From contig JARICT010000053.1 in the NCBI GenBank assembly GCA_029257185.1, positions 1-48,325 of the forward strand: 48,325 nt of DNA. The letters are read 5' to 3'. Made by a program: the position numbers and the translations under genes. Under the pieces are notes generated by a model, which was given only the letters and a program-made list of their open reading frames with translations, was not told the DNA's origin and ran no database searches. Below are positions 16,084 through 24,421 of this stretch, piece by piece (position 1 is the stretch's first letter; each line of letters starts with the position of its first letter). This stretch comes from Quadrisphaera sp. (lineage in GTDB: Bacteria; Actinomycetota; Actinomycetes; Actinomycetales; Quadrisphaeraceae).

Positions 16084-18569
16084 GACGCGGCCCCCAGGTC
16101 GACCCCGTCGTGCCCGGGCGGCGAGGCCGGCCGCGAGCCCCGCACCGGGCCGTGGACGTCCGCGCCGGCGTCCGCCTCGGCCAGCACCGCCCTCAGGACC
16201 GCCAGGGCTCCCGCCTTGTCCAGGGGCTCGTTGCCGTTGCCGCACTTCGGCGACTGCACGCACGACGGGCACCCGGTCGCGCAGCCGCAGTCGGCCAGCA
16301 GGTCGGCCACGGCGCCCAGCCACGTCCGCGCCGCGGCGAAGCCCCGGTCCGCGAAACCGGCGCCGCCGGGAGCCGCGTCGTGCACGAACACGGTCGCGAG
16401 CCCGGTGTCGGGGTGCCGGTCGGTCGACAGGCCACCGACGTCCCACCGGTCGCACGTCGCGACGAGGGGCAGCAGGCCGATCGCTGCGTGCTCGGCGGCG
16501 TGCAGCGCCCCCAGCACGTCCGCCGGGTCCACGCCCGCGGCGCGGGCGAAGCCGTCCGGCAGCGTCCACCAGACCGAGCGGGTGCGCAGCGTCCTCTCCG
16601 GGAGGTCGAGGCGCTCCTCTGCGATGACGGCGCCCGTGCTCTCGCGCCGCCGCAGGTAGGAGGTCACCTGGCTGCTCACCTCCACCGTCCCGGACACCAG
16701 CCGCACCGGCCCCCAGCACCGGGCGTCGATCTCCTCGAGGACCCGGACGTCGGAGACCGACCGGACGGAGGTCGACTCGTCGGCGTCGGTGGTCCTCAGC
16801 AGCGCGGTGGCGTCGCTCTCGTCCAGGGCGACGACGCGGTACCGGCGCCCCTGGTGCACGTAGACCGCCCCCTCGTGGACGGTGCGGTGGGCGGCGGCCG
16901 CGTCGACCGTCCCCATGACCCGCCCGGTCTCCTCGTCCACGAGGGAGATCGGTGCCCCGCCGCTCCCGCGCAGGTCGCTCAGGGCGCTGGCCCGCTCCCG
17001 TGACGTCCAGAACCAGCCGTTCGGCCGGGCCCGCAGCAGGCCCGCCGCGACGAGGTGCTCGAGGACCGCGGGGGCGGTGGGGCCGAAGCGGGCGAGGTCC
17101 TCGGGCCGCAATGCCACCTCGGCGGCGGCCGCGCACAGCTGGCCCCCGAGGACGTGGGGGTTGCCCGGGTCGATCACCGTGGCCTCCAGCGGTGCGTCGA
17201 AGATCGCCTCCGGGTGGTGGACGAGGTAGGTGTCCAACGGGTCGTCGTCGGCGACGAGCACCGCGAGGGCGTCGCCGCCGCCCCGGCCCGCCCGGCCCAC
17301 CCGCTGCCACAGCGAGGCCCGGGTCCCCGGCCACCCGGCGACGACCACGGCGTCGAGCCCCGCCACGTCGATGCCCAGCTCCAGGGCGGACGTGGAGGCC
17401 ACGCCCAGCAGCCGTCCCGCGCGCAGGTCGGCCTCGAGGGCGCGCCGCTCCTCGGGCAGGTAGCCCGCGCGGTAGGCCGCGACGTGCCCCGCCGCGGCGG
17501 GGTCGGCCTCGGCGAGGGACCCGCGCGCCAGGGAGGCCACGACCTCCGCGCCCCGGCGCGAGCGGACGAACACCAGCGTCGCGACGCCGGCGGCCACGAG
17601 GTCCGCGAGGAGGTCGGCCGACTCGGCGACCACCGAGCGTCGCCCAGCAGCGGCCCCTGCACCCCCGACGGCCCCGGCAGCCCTCTCGCCAGCCGCCGCT
17701 GCTGCAGCGCCCGGCAGCAGCGGCGGCTCCCACAGCCAGAACCGCGTGCCTCCCCGCGGTGAGGCGTCGTCGGTGACCTCCACCACGTCGAGCCCGGTGA
17801 GCGCGGCGGCGCTCGCGGCGGGCTGGGCGACGGTCGCCGAGGCGAGCACCACCGTGGGCGCCGCGCCGTGGTGCTCGGCCACGCGGAGCAGCCGGCGCAG
17901 CACGGCCGCGACGTGGCTGCCGAAGAGCCCGCGGTAGTGGTGGCACTCGTCGACCACCACGTAGCGCAGCCGCCGGAAGATCCGCGAGAAGCGCGCGTGC
18001 CCGGGAAGCAGCGAGCGGTGCAGCATGTCCGGGTTGGTCAGCAGCACGTCGGCGTGGTCGCGCACCCACCGCCGTGCGTCCGCGGGGGTGTCACCGTCGT
18101 AGGTGGCCGCGCGGACCCCGGGCACGCCGAGGGCGTCGATGGCCGCCAGCTGGTCCGCCGCCAGCGCCTTCGTCGGCGCGAGGTACAGGGTGGTTCCTCC
18201 CGCGCCGAGCCGGGCGCTCACCCCGGGAGGCGAGCCCGAGCCCGGACCACCCCCGGGCCCGCGGCCCACCGCCGGCTCGAGCGCCGCGGTCAGCGCCGGC
18301 AGGAGGTAGGCGAGCGACTTGCCCGACGCGGTCCCGGTGGAGACCACGACGTGGCGCCCGGCGCGCGCGTGCTCGGCGGCGACGACCTGGTGCACCCACG
18401 GCTCCGCGACGCCCGAGGCCACCAGCGCCTCCCTCAGCGGCGGAGCCACCCACCCCGGCCACGGCGCCGTCGTGGCGCGGCGGGCCGGCACGAGGCGCTC
18501 GTGCAGCACCCGCTCCTCGCGGCCGGGTGCGGTCCGCAGGCGCTGCGCCACGGCGTCCAGGTCGGCCAT
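16080..18569 (-). CDS. DEAD/DEAH-box helicase with DUF1998 zinc domain (MrfA-like)
   Basis: An 829-residue superfamily 2 helicase. Motif I is [15 protein letters not shown] (near residue 75), motif Ia [11 protein letters not shown], motif [10 protein letters not shown], motif III SATVAQP, and the C-terminal helicase half has [17 protein letters not shown] and [10 protein letters not shown]. The C-terminal DUF1998 region ends with four cysteines, [10 protein letters not shown] and CGNGN, as in Bacillus MrfA, a mitomycin-repair helicase (recalled). A DNA-repair role is inferred. An Ala/Gly-rich linker lies around residues 285-315. ATG 18569 ([11 protein letters not shown]) was preferred to an upstream start that would run into the bldG promoter region. 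It corresponds to Rv3649 and SCO3550. Confidence 0.92.
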   Translation of the reverse strand: MADLDAVAQRLRTAPGREERVLHERLVPARRATTAPWPGWVAPPLREALVASGVAEPWVHQVVAAEHARAGRHVVVSTGTASGKSLAYLLPALTAALEPAVGRGPGGGPGSGSPPGVSARLGAGGTTLYLAPTKALAADQLAAIDALGVPGVRAATYDGDTPADARRWVRDHADVLLTNPDMLHRSLLPGHARFSRIFRRLRYVVVDECHHYRGLFGSHVAAVLRRLLRVAEHHGAAPTVVLASATVAQPAASAAALTGLDVVEVTDDASPRGGTRFWLWEPPLLPGAAAAAAGERAAGAVGGAGAAAGRRSVVAESADLLADLVAAGVATLVFVRSRRGAEVVASLARGSLAEADPAAAGHVAAYRAGYLPEERRALEADLRAGRLLGVASTSALELGIDVAGLDAVVVAGWPGTRASLWQRVGRAGRGGGDALAVLVADDDPLDTYLVHHPEAIFDAPLEATVIDPGNPHVLGGQLCAAAAEVALRPEDLARFGPTAPAVLEHLVAAGLLRARPNGWFWTSRERASALSDLRGSGGAPISLVDEETGRVMGTVDAAAAHRTVHEGAVYVHQGRRYRVVALDESDATALLRTTDADESTSVRSVSDVRVLEEIDARCWGPVRLVSGTVEVSSQVTSYLRRRESTGAVIAEERLDLPERTLRTRSVWWTLPDGFARAAGVDPADVLGALHAAEHAAIGLLPLVATCDRWDVGGLSTDRHPDTGLATVFVHDAAPGGAGFADRGFAAARTWLGAVADLLADCGCATGCPSCVQSPKCGNGNEPLDKAGALAVLRAVLAEADAGADVHGPVRGSRPASPPGHDGVDLGAAS

Positions 18570-18672
18570 GGTCGACGATGATCCCCCACGACGGCCCTTC
18601 ACGGCAGGTCCGGGGATGGTTGACTGTCGGGACGACGCAGCACCGCCCCGCACGATCTACGGAGGAGCACCA

Positions 18673-19026
18673 GTGGACCTGTCCGTCACGAGCCATGAGC
18701 ACGGCGGCCGCACGGTCGTGGAGGTCGGTGGGGAGATCGACGTCTACACCGCCCCGGTCCTGCGTGAGCGCCTCAACGACCTCGTCGGCGAGGGCAAGCA
18801 CGACCTCGTCGTGAACATGGAGAAGGTCGACTTCCTCGACTCCACGGGTCTGGGCGTCCTCGTCGGCGGGCTCAAGCGGGTCCGCAGCCACGACGGGTCG
18901 CTGCACCTGGTGTGCACCCAGGAGAAGATCCTCAAGGTCTTCCGCATCACCGGGCTGACGAAGGTCTTCCCGATCCACGCCACCGTCGACGAGGCGGTCG
19001 TGGCCTCCGGCGGTTCGCTGGACTGA
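18673..19026 (+). CDS. bldG: Anti-sigma factor antagonist, BldG-like STAS protein
   Basis: A 117-residue STAS-domain protein. [18 protein letters not shown] carries the phosphorylatable serine S57, the same number as in Streptomyces BldG (recalled). [10 protein letters not shown] is the typical first strand and helix. In the unphosphorylated state such proteins bind and sequester an anti-sigma factor, freeing a sigma factor. GTG 18673 is preceded by GGAGGAGC. It is divergent from the helicase and upstream of hppA, exactly the bldG setting of Streptomyces, except that the anti-sigma gene that follows bldG there (SCO3548, recalled) is absent here, so its partner must be encoded elsewhere. Confidence 0.93.
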   Translation: MDLSVTSHEHGGRTVVEVGGEIDVYTAPVLRERLNDLVGEGKHDLVVNMEKVDFLDSTGLGVLVGGLKRVRSHDGSLHLVCTQEKILKVFRITGLTKVFPIHATVDEAVVASGGSLD

Positions 19027-19039
19027 GCCACCCGACGGT

Positions 19040-19071
19040 CACGGAGCGTCCGGCCACGGCCGGCGTCCGTG
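19040..19071 (+). terminator. Hairpin between bldG and hppA
   Basis: Nested stem: outer CACGGA/TCCGTG and inner CCGGCC/GGCCGG with an AC loop. It starts 14 bp after the bldG stop and likely ends its transcript, so hppA would use its own promoter in the remaining 65 bp. Confidence 0.5.
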
Positions 19072-19135
19072 GCAGACTCCGGCGCGCCCCACCGGCCGGT
19101 GGCGGGCGCCACACCGATCTCACCGAGGAGGGCGA

Positions 19136-21724
19136 GTGCTGCTCGCGTCGACCGTCCTGCAGGCCGCACCACCCCCACCCGCAGGGGGTGAGGGCGCCGC
19201 CCCGCCGCCTGACGGAGCGGTGCCGCCGGGCGCCGGGCAACCCGTCCTCGACCTCGCCGGCACCGACCTGTGGATCGTCGTGGGCGTCGGGGTCGTCGCG
19301 ATCGTCTGCCTCGTGGTGGGGGTCGTGTTCCGGTCGCAGGTGCTGAAGGCCGGTGCCGGCACCGAGGAGATGCAGCGCATCGCCGGAGCCGTCCAGGAGG
19401 GCGCGAGCGCGTACCTGCGCCGCCAGTTCAAGACCCTGGCGATCTTCGTGGTGCTCGCCGCGATCGTCCTGTTCTTCCTGCCCGGAGACCTCGAGGTCCG
19501 CACCGGGCGCCTCATCTTCTTCGTCGTCGGCGCGGTCTTCTCCGCCTCCATCGGCTACCTGGGCATGAGCCTCGCGGTGCGCGCCAACGTCCGGGTCGCC
19601 GCTGCCGCCCGCGAGGCCGGGGGCCGCGCTGCCGGCGCCCGCCTGGCGATCCGCACCGGCGGGACCGTCGGCATGGTCACCGTGGGCCTCGGCCTGCTCG
19701 CCGCCGCGGTCGTCGTGATCGTCTACCGGGAGAGCGCGCCGCGGGTGCTCGAGGGCTTCGGCTTCGGGGCCGCGCTGCTCGCCATGTTCATGCGCGTCGG
19801 CGGTGGCATCTTCACCAAGGCCGCCGACGTCGGCGCCGACCTCGTGGGCAAGGTCGAGCAGGGCATCCCCGAGGACGACCCCCGCAACGCCGCCACCATC
19901 GCGGACAACGTGGGCGACAACGTCGGGGACTGCGCCGGCATGGCCGCCGACCTCTTCGAGTCCTACGCCGTCACCCTCGTCGCGGCCCTCATCCTCGGCA
20001 GCGCCGCCTTCGGGGTGGAGGGCGTCGTGCTGCCGCTCATCGTGCCGGCCATCGGCGCGCTGACCGCGATCCTCGGGGTCGTCGTCATCCGGGTCCGCGA
20101 GAACGAGCCCGGCCTGGCCGCGATCTACCGCGGCTTCGTCATCTCCGCGGTGGTGGCCGGGATCGCCTCCATCGTCGCGATCTTCGTGTACCTCCCCGAG
20201 GCGTGGGCCGGCCTGGCCGCGCCGTCGGAGGACATCGCCCTCATGGCCTCCGGCCAGACGCCCATCGCCATCGACGACCCGCGCATCGCGGTCGCCGGGG
20301 CCGTCGTCGTCGGCATCGTCCTCGGCGTGGCCGTCCTCGCGCTCACCGGCTACTACACCGACACGGCCAAGAAGCCCACCCGGGAGGTCGCCGCGACCTC
20401 GCGCACCGGGGCGGCCACGGTGGTCCTCTCGGGCATCGGCCTCGGGCTGGAGTCCGCGGTCGGCGTGGTCGTCACCCTCGCGCTCGGCGTCCTGGTCACC
20501 TTCTTCCTGGCCAACGGCGTCGCCAGCCTCGCGCTGTTCCTCGTGGCCATGGCGGGGACCGGGCTGCTCACCACCGTCGGCGTCGTGGTCGCCATGGACA
20601 CCTTCGGCCCGGTGAGCGACAACGCCCAGGGCATCGCGGAGATGTCCGGGGACGTCGACGAGGCGGGAGCCGAGACGCTCACCGACCTCGACGCGGTCGG
20701 CAACACCACCAAGGCCATCACCAAGGGCATCGCCATCGGCACGGCCGTCCTCGCGGCGGTGGCCCTGTTCGGCTCCTACCTGGGCGAGGCCCAGCGAGGC
20801 GTGGAGGAGGCCGTGGCGTCCCTGGACCCGCTGGCACCGCCCCCGGAGTTCTCCGCGGCCACGATCAACTCCTTCGTCCAGTTCGAGATCACCCAGCCGT
20901 ACGTGCTGGTGGGCCTGCTCCTCGGTGCGGCCACCGTCTTCCTCTTCTCCTCGCTCACCATCAACGCCGTCACGCGCGCTGCCGGCGCGATCGTGGTCGA
21001 GGTGCGCCGCCAGTTCCGCGAGCGCCCGGGCATCATGGACCGCACCGAGACGCCCGAGTACGGCCGCGTGGTCGACATCTGCACGCGTGACTCGCTGCGG
21101 GAGCTGGCGGCCCCCGGCCTGCTGGCGATCCTCTCGCCGGTGGTGGTCGGGTTCGGGATCGGCACCACGGCCCTGGCCGGGTTCCTCGCCGGCGTCATCG
21201 GGACCGGCGCGGTGATGGGCGTCTTCCTCGCCAACTCCGGGGGAGCCTGGGACAACGCGAAGAAGATCGTCGAGGACGGGGCCCACGGGGGCAAGGGCTC
21301 CGGCGCCCACGAGGCGACGATCATCGGCGACACCGTCGGCGACCCCTTCAAGGACACCGCCGGCCCGGCCATCAACCCGCTGATCAAGGTCATCAACCTC
21401 GTCGCGATCCTCATCGTGCCGGCCATCGCGACGCTCACCATCGGCAGCGGAGCCAACGTGACCCTGCGCTACACCGTGGCGGCTCTCGCGCTGCTGGTGA
21501 TCGTCGTGGCCCTCGTGCTGGCCAAGCTGCGCACGACGTCGTACGGGGACGACTCCGACGACCTGACGCTCGACGACGACGGTGACGACCCCGCGGCGCG
21601 CGACCTCGACGCCGGCCGCGACGACCTCGGCGACGGGGTGGTCGTCGAGCACGACGTCGACGGCACGGCGCGCACGGCCGGGGCGGGCACCACGAGCAGC
21701 GGGCGCCCCGACCGCGTCGAGTGA
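19136..21724 (+). CDS. hppA: Membrane-bound H+-translocating pyrophosphatase
   Basis: An 862-residue integral membrane pyrophosphatase that couples PPi hydrolysis to proton export. Conserved DVGADLVGKVEQGIPEDDPRN (near residue 230), ADNVGDNVGDCAGMAADLFESY and GGAWDNAKK are intact. GNTTKAITKG carries K526, the lysine that marks potassium-independent enzymes (family knowledge). A hydrophobic N-terminus with a Pro/Gly-rich loop precedes the first helices. The C-terminus continues about 70 residues past the last helix as an Asp-rich tail (DDSDDLTLDDDGDDP), much longer than usual. AGGAGG lies four bases before GTG 19136. The stop overlaps the methyltransferase start. Confidence 0.96.
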   Translation: MLLASTVLQAAPPPPAGGEGAAPPPDGAVPPGAGQPVLDLAGTDLWIVVGVGVVAIVCLVVGVVFRSQVLKAGAGTEEMQRIAGAVQEGASAYLRRQFKTLAIFVVLAAIVLFFLPGDLEVRTGRLIFFVVGAVFSASIGYLGMSLAVRANVRVAAAAREAGGRAAGARLAIRTGGTVGMVTVGLGLLAAAVVVIVYRESAPRVLEGFGFGAALLAMFMRVGGGIFTKAADVGADLVGKVEQGIPEDDPRNAATIADNVGDNVGDCAGMAADLFESYAVTLVAALILGSAAFGVEGVVLPLIVPAIGALTAILGVVVIRVRENEPGLAAIYRGFVISAVVAGIASIVAIFVYLPEAWAGLAAPSEDIALMASGQTPIAIDDPRIAVAGAVVVGIVLGVAVLALTGYYTDTAKKPTREVAATSRTGAATVVLSGIGLGLESAVGVVVTLALGVLVTFFLANGVASLALFLVAMAGTGLLTTVGVVVAMDTFGPVSDNAQGIAEMSGDVDEAGAETLTDLDAVGNTTKAITKGIAIGTAVLAAVALFGSYLGEAQRGVEEAVASLDPLAPPPEFSAATINSFVQFEITQPYVLVGLLLGAATVFLFSSLTINAVTRAAGAIVVEVRRQFRERPGIMDRTETPEYGRVVDICTRDSLRELAAPGLLAILSPVVVGFGIGTTALAGFLAGVIGTGAVMGVFLANSGGAWDNAKKIVEDGAHGGKGSGAHEATIIGDTVGDPFKDTAGPAINPLIKVINLVAILIVPAIATLTIGSGANVTLRYTVAALALLVIVVALVLAKLRTTSYGDDSDDLTLDDDGDDPAARDLDAGRDDLGDGVVVEHDVDGTARTAGAGTTSSGRPDRVE

Positions 21725-23340
21725 GCGCCCCGCCGCCGGGCGCAGGCCTGGACCCGGAGCGGCGCGGCGCCCTGATCGCCGCGCTGCGCGGGGACCTCGA
21801 GGCGTCGGGGTGGACCGTCGCGGCGGTCGACGACGCGATCGGCGCTCCGGCCTCCGCGGCGCTCGGCCGTGACCAGCTGGTCCCGGCGCGGCGGGCGCTG
21901 GCCGGGCGCGACGACGCCCTGGGAGTGCTGACGTCGCTGTTCGTCCTCGCCGAGCCCCACGCGGAGCGGGTCGTGCGCCGCCGGCTCGACGCGGCGCTGC
22001 CCCGTCTGCGCAGCGAGGGCGCCGCGGCGCTGGGGCTCGTGCGCGCGGCCGGGGCGGGGAGGGACGACGCCGTGGTCCCGGCCGCGGACCTGCGCCCGTG
22101 GGACGCCGGAGACGGCGAGCACCGCTGGATCGCCTCCGACCTCGGGGAGGGCGCGCTCGGCGCGGCGGTCCCCACCGACCACGTGCTCGGCGTCGGCGGA
22201 GCCTCGTCCACGCTCGCCCACCTCACCCCCCGCACCCCCGTGGGCCGCGCGCTGGACGTCGGGACGGGCAGCGGGGTCCAGGCGCTGCTGGCAGCCGAGC
22301 ACGCCGACGCGGTGGTGGCCACCGACACGTCATCGCGGGCGCTCGCGTTCGCTGCCCTCAACGCCGACATCGCCGGGCTCGACGCGCAGGGTGGCCGGGG
22401 CCTGGACCTGCGGCGCGGTGACCTCCTGGCGCCGGTGGCGGGGGAGACCTTCGACCTGCTGGTGTCCAACCCGCCGTTCGTCATCACCCCCCGCCGCCAC
22501 GACGTCCCCGGCTGGACGTACCGCGACGGCGGTCGTACCGGCGACGACGTGGTGCGGGAGATGGTCCTGGGAGCCGCCCGCGTGCTCGCTCCCGGCGGCA
22601 CCGCGGTGATGCTCGGCGACTGGGAGCACCGCGCGGACGAGAGCTGGGGCGACCGGGTGGACCGCTGGGTCGAGGAGGCGGCCGAGGCGCGCGCCGCCGC
22701 CGGGCTCGGCCCGCTGGACGCCTGGGTGGTCCAGCGCGAGGTGCTGGACCCCGCGCACTACGCCACCACGTGGGTGCGCGACGGCGGGTCCGCCCCCGGC
22801 CCCGCCACGGACGCGCTCGTGGGCGCGTGGCTGGACGACCTGGAGGGCCGCGGCGTCGAGGCCGTGGGCTTCGGGCACGTCGTCCTCCACGCCCCCGCCG
22901 GTGACCGTCGTCCGTGGCGCCGGACGGAGGAGCAGACCGCGAGCCTCGAGGGCGGCCTGGGTGGTGCCTCGGGCGGCGGCCTGGGCGACCACGTCGCCGC
23001 GGTCATCGCCGCGCAGGAGGCCCTGTCCACCCTCGACGACGCCGCCCTGGCGGGCCTGGCCCTCACCACGGCGCCGGACGTCACCGAGGAGCGCCACCAC
23101 GTCCCCGGGGAGGCCGGGCCCCGCGTCATCGTCCTGCGCCAGGGCGGCGGCTACCGCCGCGCGGTGGCCGCGTCGAGCGCCCTCGCCGCGCTCGTCGGCG
23201 CGTGCGACGGGACCCTCACCGTGGCCCAGGTGGTGGCGGCGCTCGGAGAGCTGCTCGACGCGCCGACGGGCGCGCTCGCGGCGGAGCTCCTGCCGCAGGT
23301 CCGCGCGCTGATCGCCGACGGTCTCCTGCTGGTTCCCTGA
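21721..23340 (+). CDS. SAM-dependent methyltransferase with NPPF motif
   Basis: A 539-residue protein. The N-terminal 150 residues resemble the helper domain of actinobacterial 'methyltransferase small-domain' proteins. The Rossmann motif LDVGTGSGVQALLA (near residue 180) binds SAM and LLVSNPPFV (near 250) is the (N/D)PPY/F catalytic motif used by enzymes that methylate amide or ring nitrogen, such as PrmC/RlmG types. A further 190-residue C-terminal region carries winged-helix-like segments (LTVAQVVAALGELLD). The target is unknown; rRNA or a protein glutamine are both possible. It starts at GTG overlapping the hppA stop; SCO3545 is at this place in Streptomyces (recalled). Confidence 0.82.
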   Translation: MSAPPPGAGLDPERRGALIAALRGDLEASGWTVAAVDDAIGAPASAALGRDQLVPARRALAGRDDALGVLTSLFVLAEPHAERVVRRRLDAALPRLRSEGAAALGLVRAAGAGRDDAVVPAADLRPWDAGDGEHRWIASDLGEGALGAAVPTDHVLGVGGASSTLAHLTPRTPVGRALDVGTGSGVQALLAAEHADAVVATDTSSRALAFAALNADIAGLDAQGGRGLDLRRGDLLAPVAGETFDLLVSNPPFVITPRRHDVPGWTYRDGGRTGDDVVREMVLGAARVLAPGGTAVMLGDWEHRADESWGDRVDRWVEEAAEARAAAGLGPLDAWVVQREVLDPAHYATTWVRDGGSAPGPATDALVGAWLDDLEGRGVEAVGFGHVVLHAPAGDRRPWRRTEEQTASLEGGLGGASGGGLGDHVAAVIAAQEALSTLDDAALAGLALTTAPDVTEERHHVPGEAGPRVIVLRQGGGYRRAVAASSALAALVGACDGTLTVAQVVAALGELLDAPTGALAAELLPQVRALIADGLLLVP

Positions 23341-23362
23341 GCGCGCGCCCAGCCGGCGCGGC

Positions 23363-23368
23363 TACCGT
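23363..23368 (+). promoter_or_regulatory. -10 hexamer of leaderless PAP2 gene
   Basis: TACCGT lies exactly six bases before the ATG at 23375, giving a predicted transcription start at the start codon. Confidence 0.5.
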
Positions 23369-23374
23369 CGAGCC

Positions 23375-24280
23375 ATGGGAAGGTTCGTCGCGGGAGCGGT
23401 CATGGTGCTCGCCTGCGCGGGCGCGGTGCTGGCCCTGCACCAGGTGTTCGTGACCACCGCCACGGGTCAGCTCGTCGACGACGCGACGCTCAGCGGGGGG
23501 CGGATCGGCCAGGACTACGTGAGCGGCGCCGCGTACTCGGTGCTGTGGCTCGTCTCGGCGGCCGGCGTGGTGGTCTCCGTCGCCCTCGTGGTGGTCATCG
23601 GCGTGGTACGCCGGCGCTATCGACGTGCCGCCCTGGCCGCCGTGCTCGTCCTCGGGCCCACGCTGACCACCCAGCTGCTCAAGCGCCTCGTGCTGGACCG
23701 CCCCGAGCTGACGGACGTCGGCGGGACCGTGGCGAACACCCTGCCGAGCGGGCACACCACCTTCGCCGGCGCCGTGTCCGCCGGCATCCTCGTCGCCCTG
23801 CCCCCGAGAGCGCGCCCGCTCGGGGCCCTGGTCGCCGCGGCGTACACGGCCGCGACGGGCATCGCGACGATCGCGGTCAGCTGGCACCGGGCGTCCGACG
23901 TGGTGGCGGCGGTCGTGGTCGTCGGGGCGTGGCTGGGAGCGGCCGCCGCGGTGCTCGCGCTGCGCCGCCGCGACCCCCACGCCGAGACGGACACGCGGGC
24001 GGTCAGCGGCTGGCGCGCGGTGGTGCCCGTGCTCCTGGTCGTCGCGGTCCTCGGCACCGGGGCGTACACCGCCTCCATGGCGGCGCTGGCCGCGAGCGAC
24101 CTGCCGGTGACCGGGCGGGCCGGTCTGGTGCTGGCCTACGGCGGCGCGTCGTCGGGAGTCGCCGGGGTGTCCGCCGCGGTGTTCGTCGCCGCCCTGCTGC
24201 TGCTGCGCCCTCCGCGCCGCGTGGCACGGCGCGCCGCGCACCCCCGCCCGCGCCGCGGGGCCCTGTCCAGCGCCGCGTGA
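23375..24280 (+). CDS. PAP2-family membrane phosphatase
   Basis: A 301-residue integral membrane protein with about seven hydrophobic segments. Phosphatase motif 1 is LKRLVLDRP (near residue 105), motif 2 LPSGHTTFAG (near 124) with the catalytic histidine, motif 3 SWHRASDVVAA (near 168) with the nucleophilic histidine and aspartate. The arginine that usually begins motif 3 (SRxxxxxH) is not visible; related actinobacterial proteins with WHRxSDV share this, so activity is not excluded. The likely substrate is a lipid phosphate such as undecaprenyl diphosphate or phosphatidic acid (inference). Confidence 0.85.
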   Translation: MGRFVAGAVMVLACAGAVLALHQVFVTTATGQLVDDATLSGGRIGQDYVSGAAYSVLWLVSAAGVVVSVALVVVIGVVRRRYRRAALAAVLVLGPTLTTQLLKRLVLDRPELTDVGGTVANTLPSGHTTFAGAVSAGILVALPPRARPLGALVAAAYTAATGIATIAVSWHRASDVVAAVVVVGAWLGAAAAVLALRRRDPHAETDTRAVSGWRAVVPVLLVVAVLGTGAYTASMAALAASDLPVTGRAGLVLAYGGASSGVAGVSAAVFVAALLLLRPPRRVARRAAHPRPRRGALSSAA

Positions 24281-24356
24281 CCTGAGCGCCCCGCCCGCCG
24301 CGCCGCGCGAGGGGTGGGGAGCGCACGTCCCGGCGTCCGCCGCCGGGAGGACGCGT

Positions 24357-24362
24357 TACCGT
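24357..24362 (+). promoter_or_regulatory. Candidate -10 hexamer for topA
   Basis: TACCGT (preceded by T) predicts a start near 24369 and a leader of about 53 bases, with AAGGAAGG (24407-24414) as ribosome-binding site seven bases before GTG 24422. Confidence 0.4.
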
Positions 24363-24421
24363 CGACCCCGATCCCCCCACGATCTGCTCAGCTCCCGCTT
24401 GTCAGCAAGGAAGGTCCCGCC

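Noticed and set aside
18947-21652. 901-residue ORF on the minus strand opposite hppA
   Set aside because: It is a His/Asp/Arg-rich antisense frame caused by high GC; no domain is visible and hppA explains the region.
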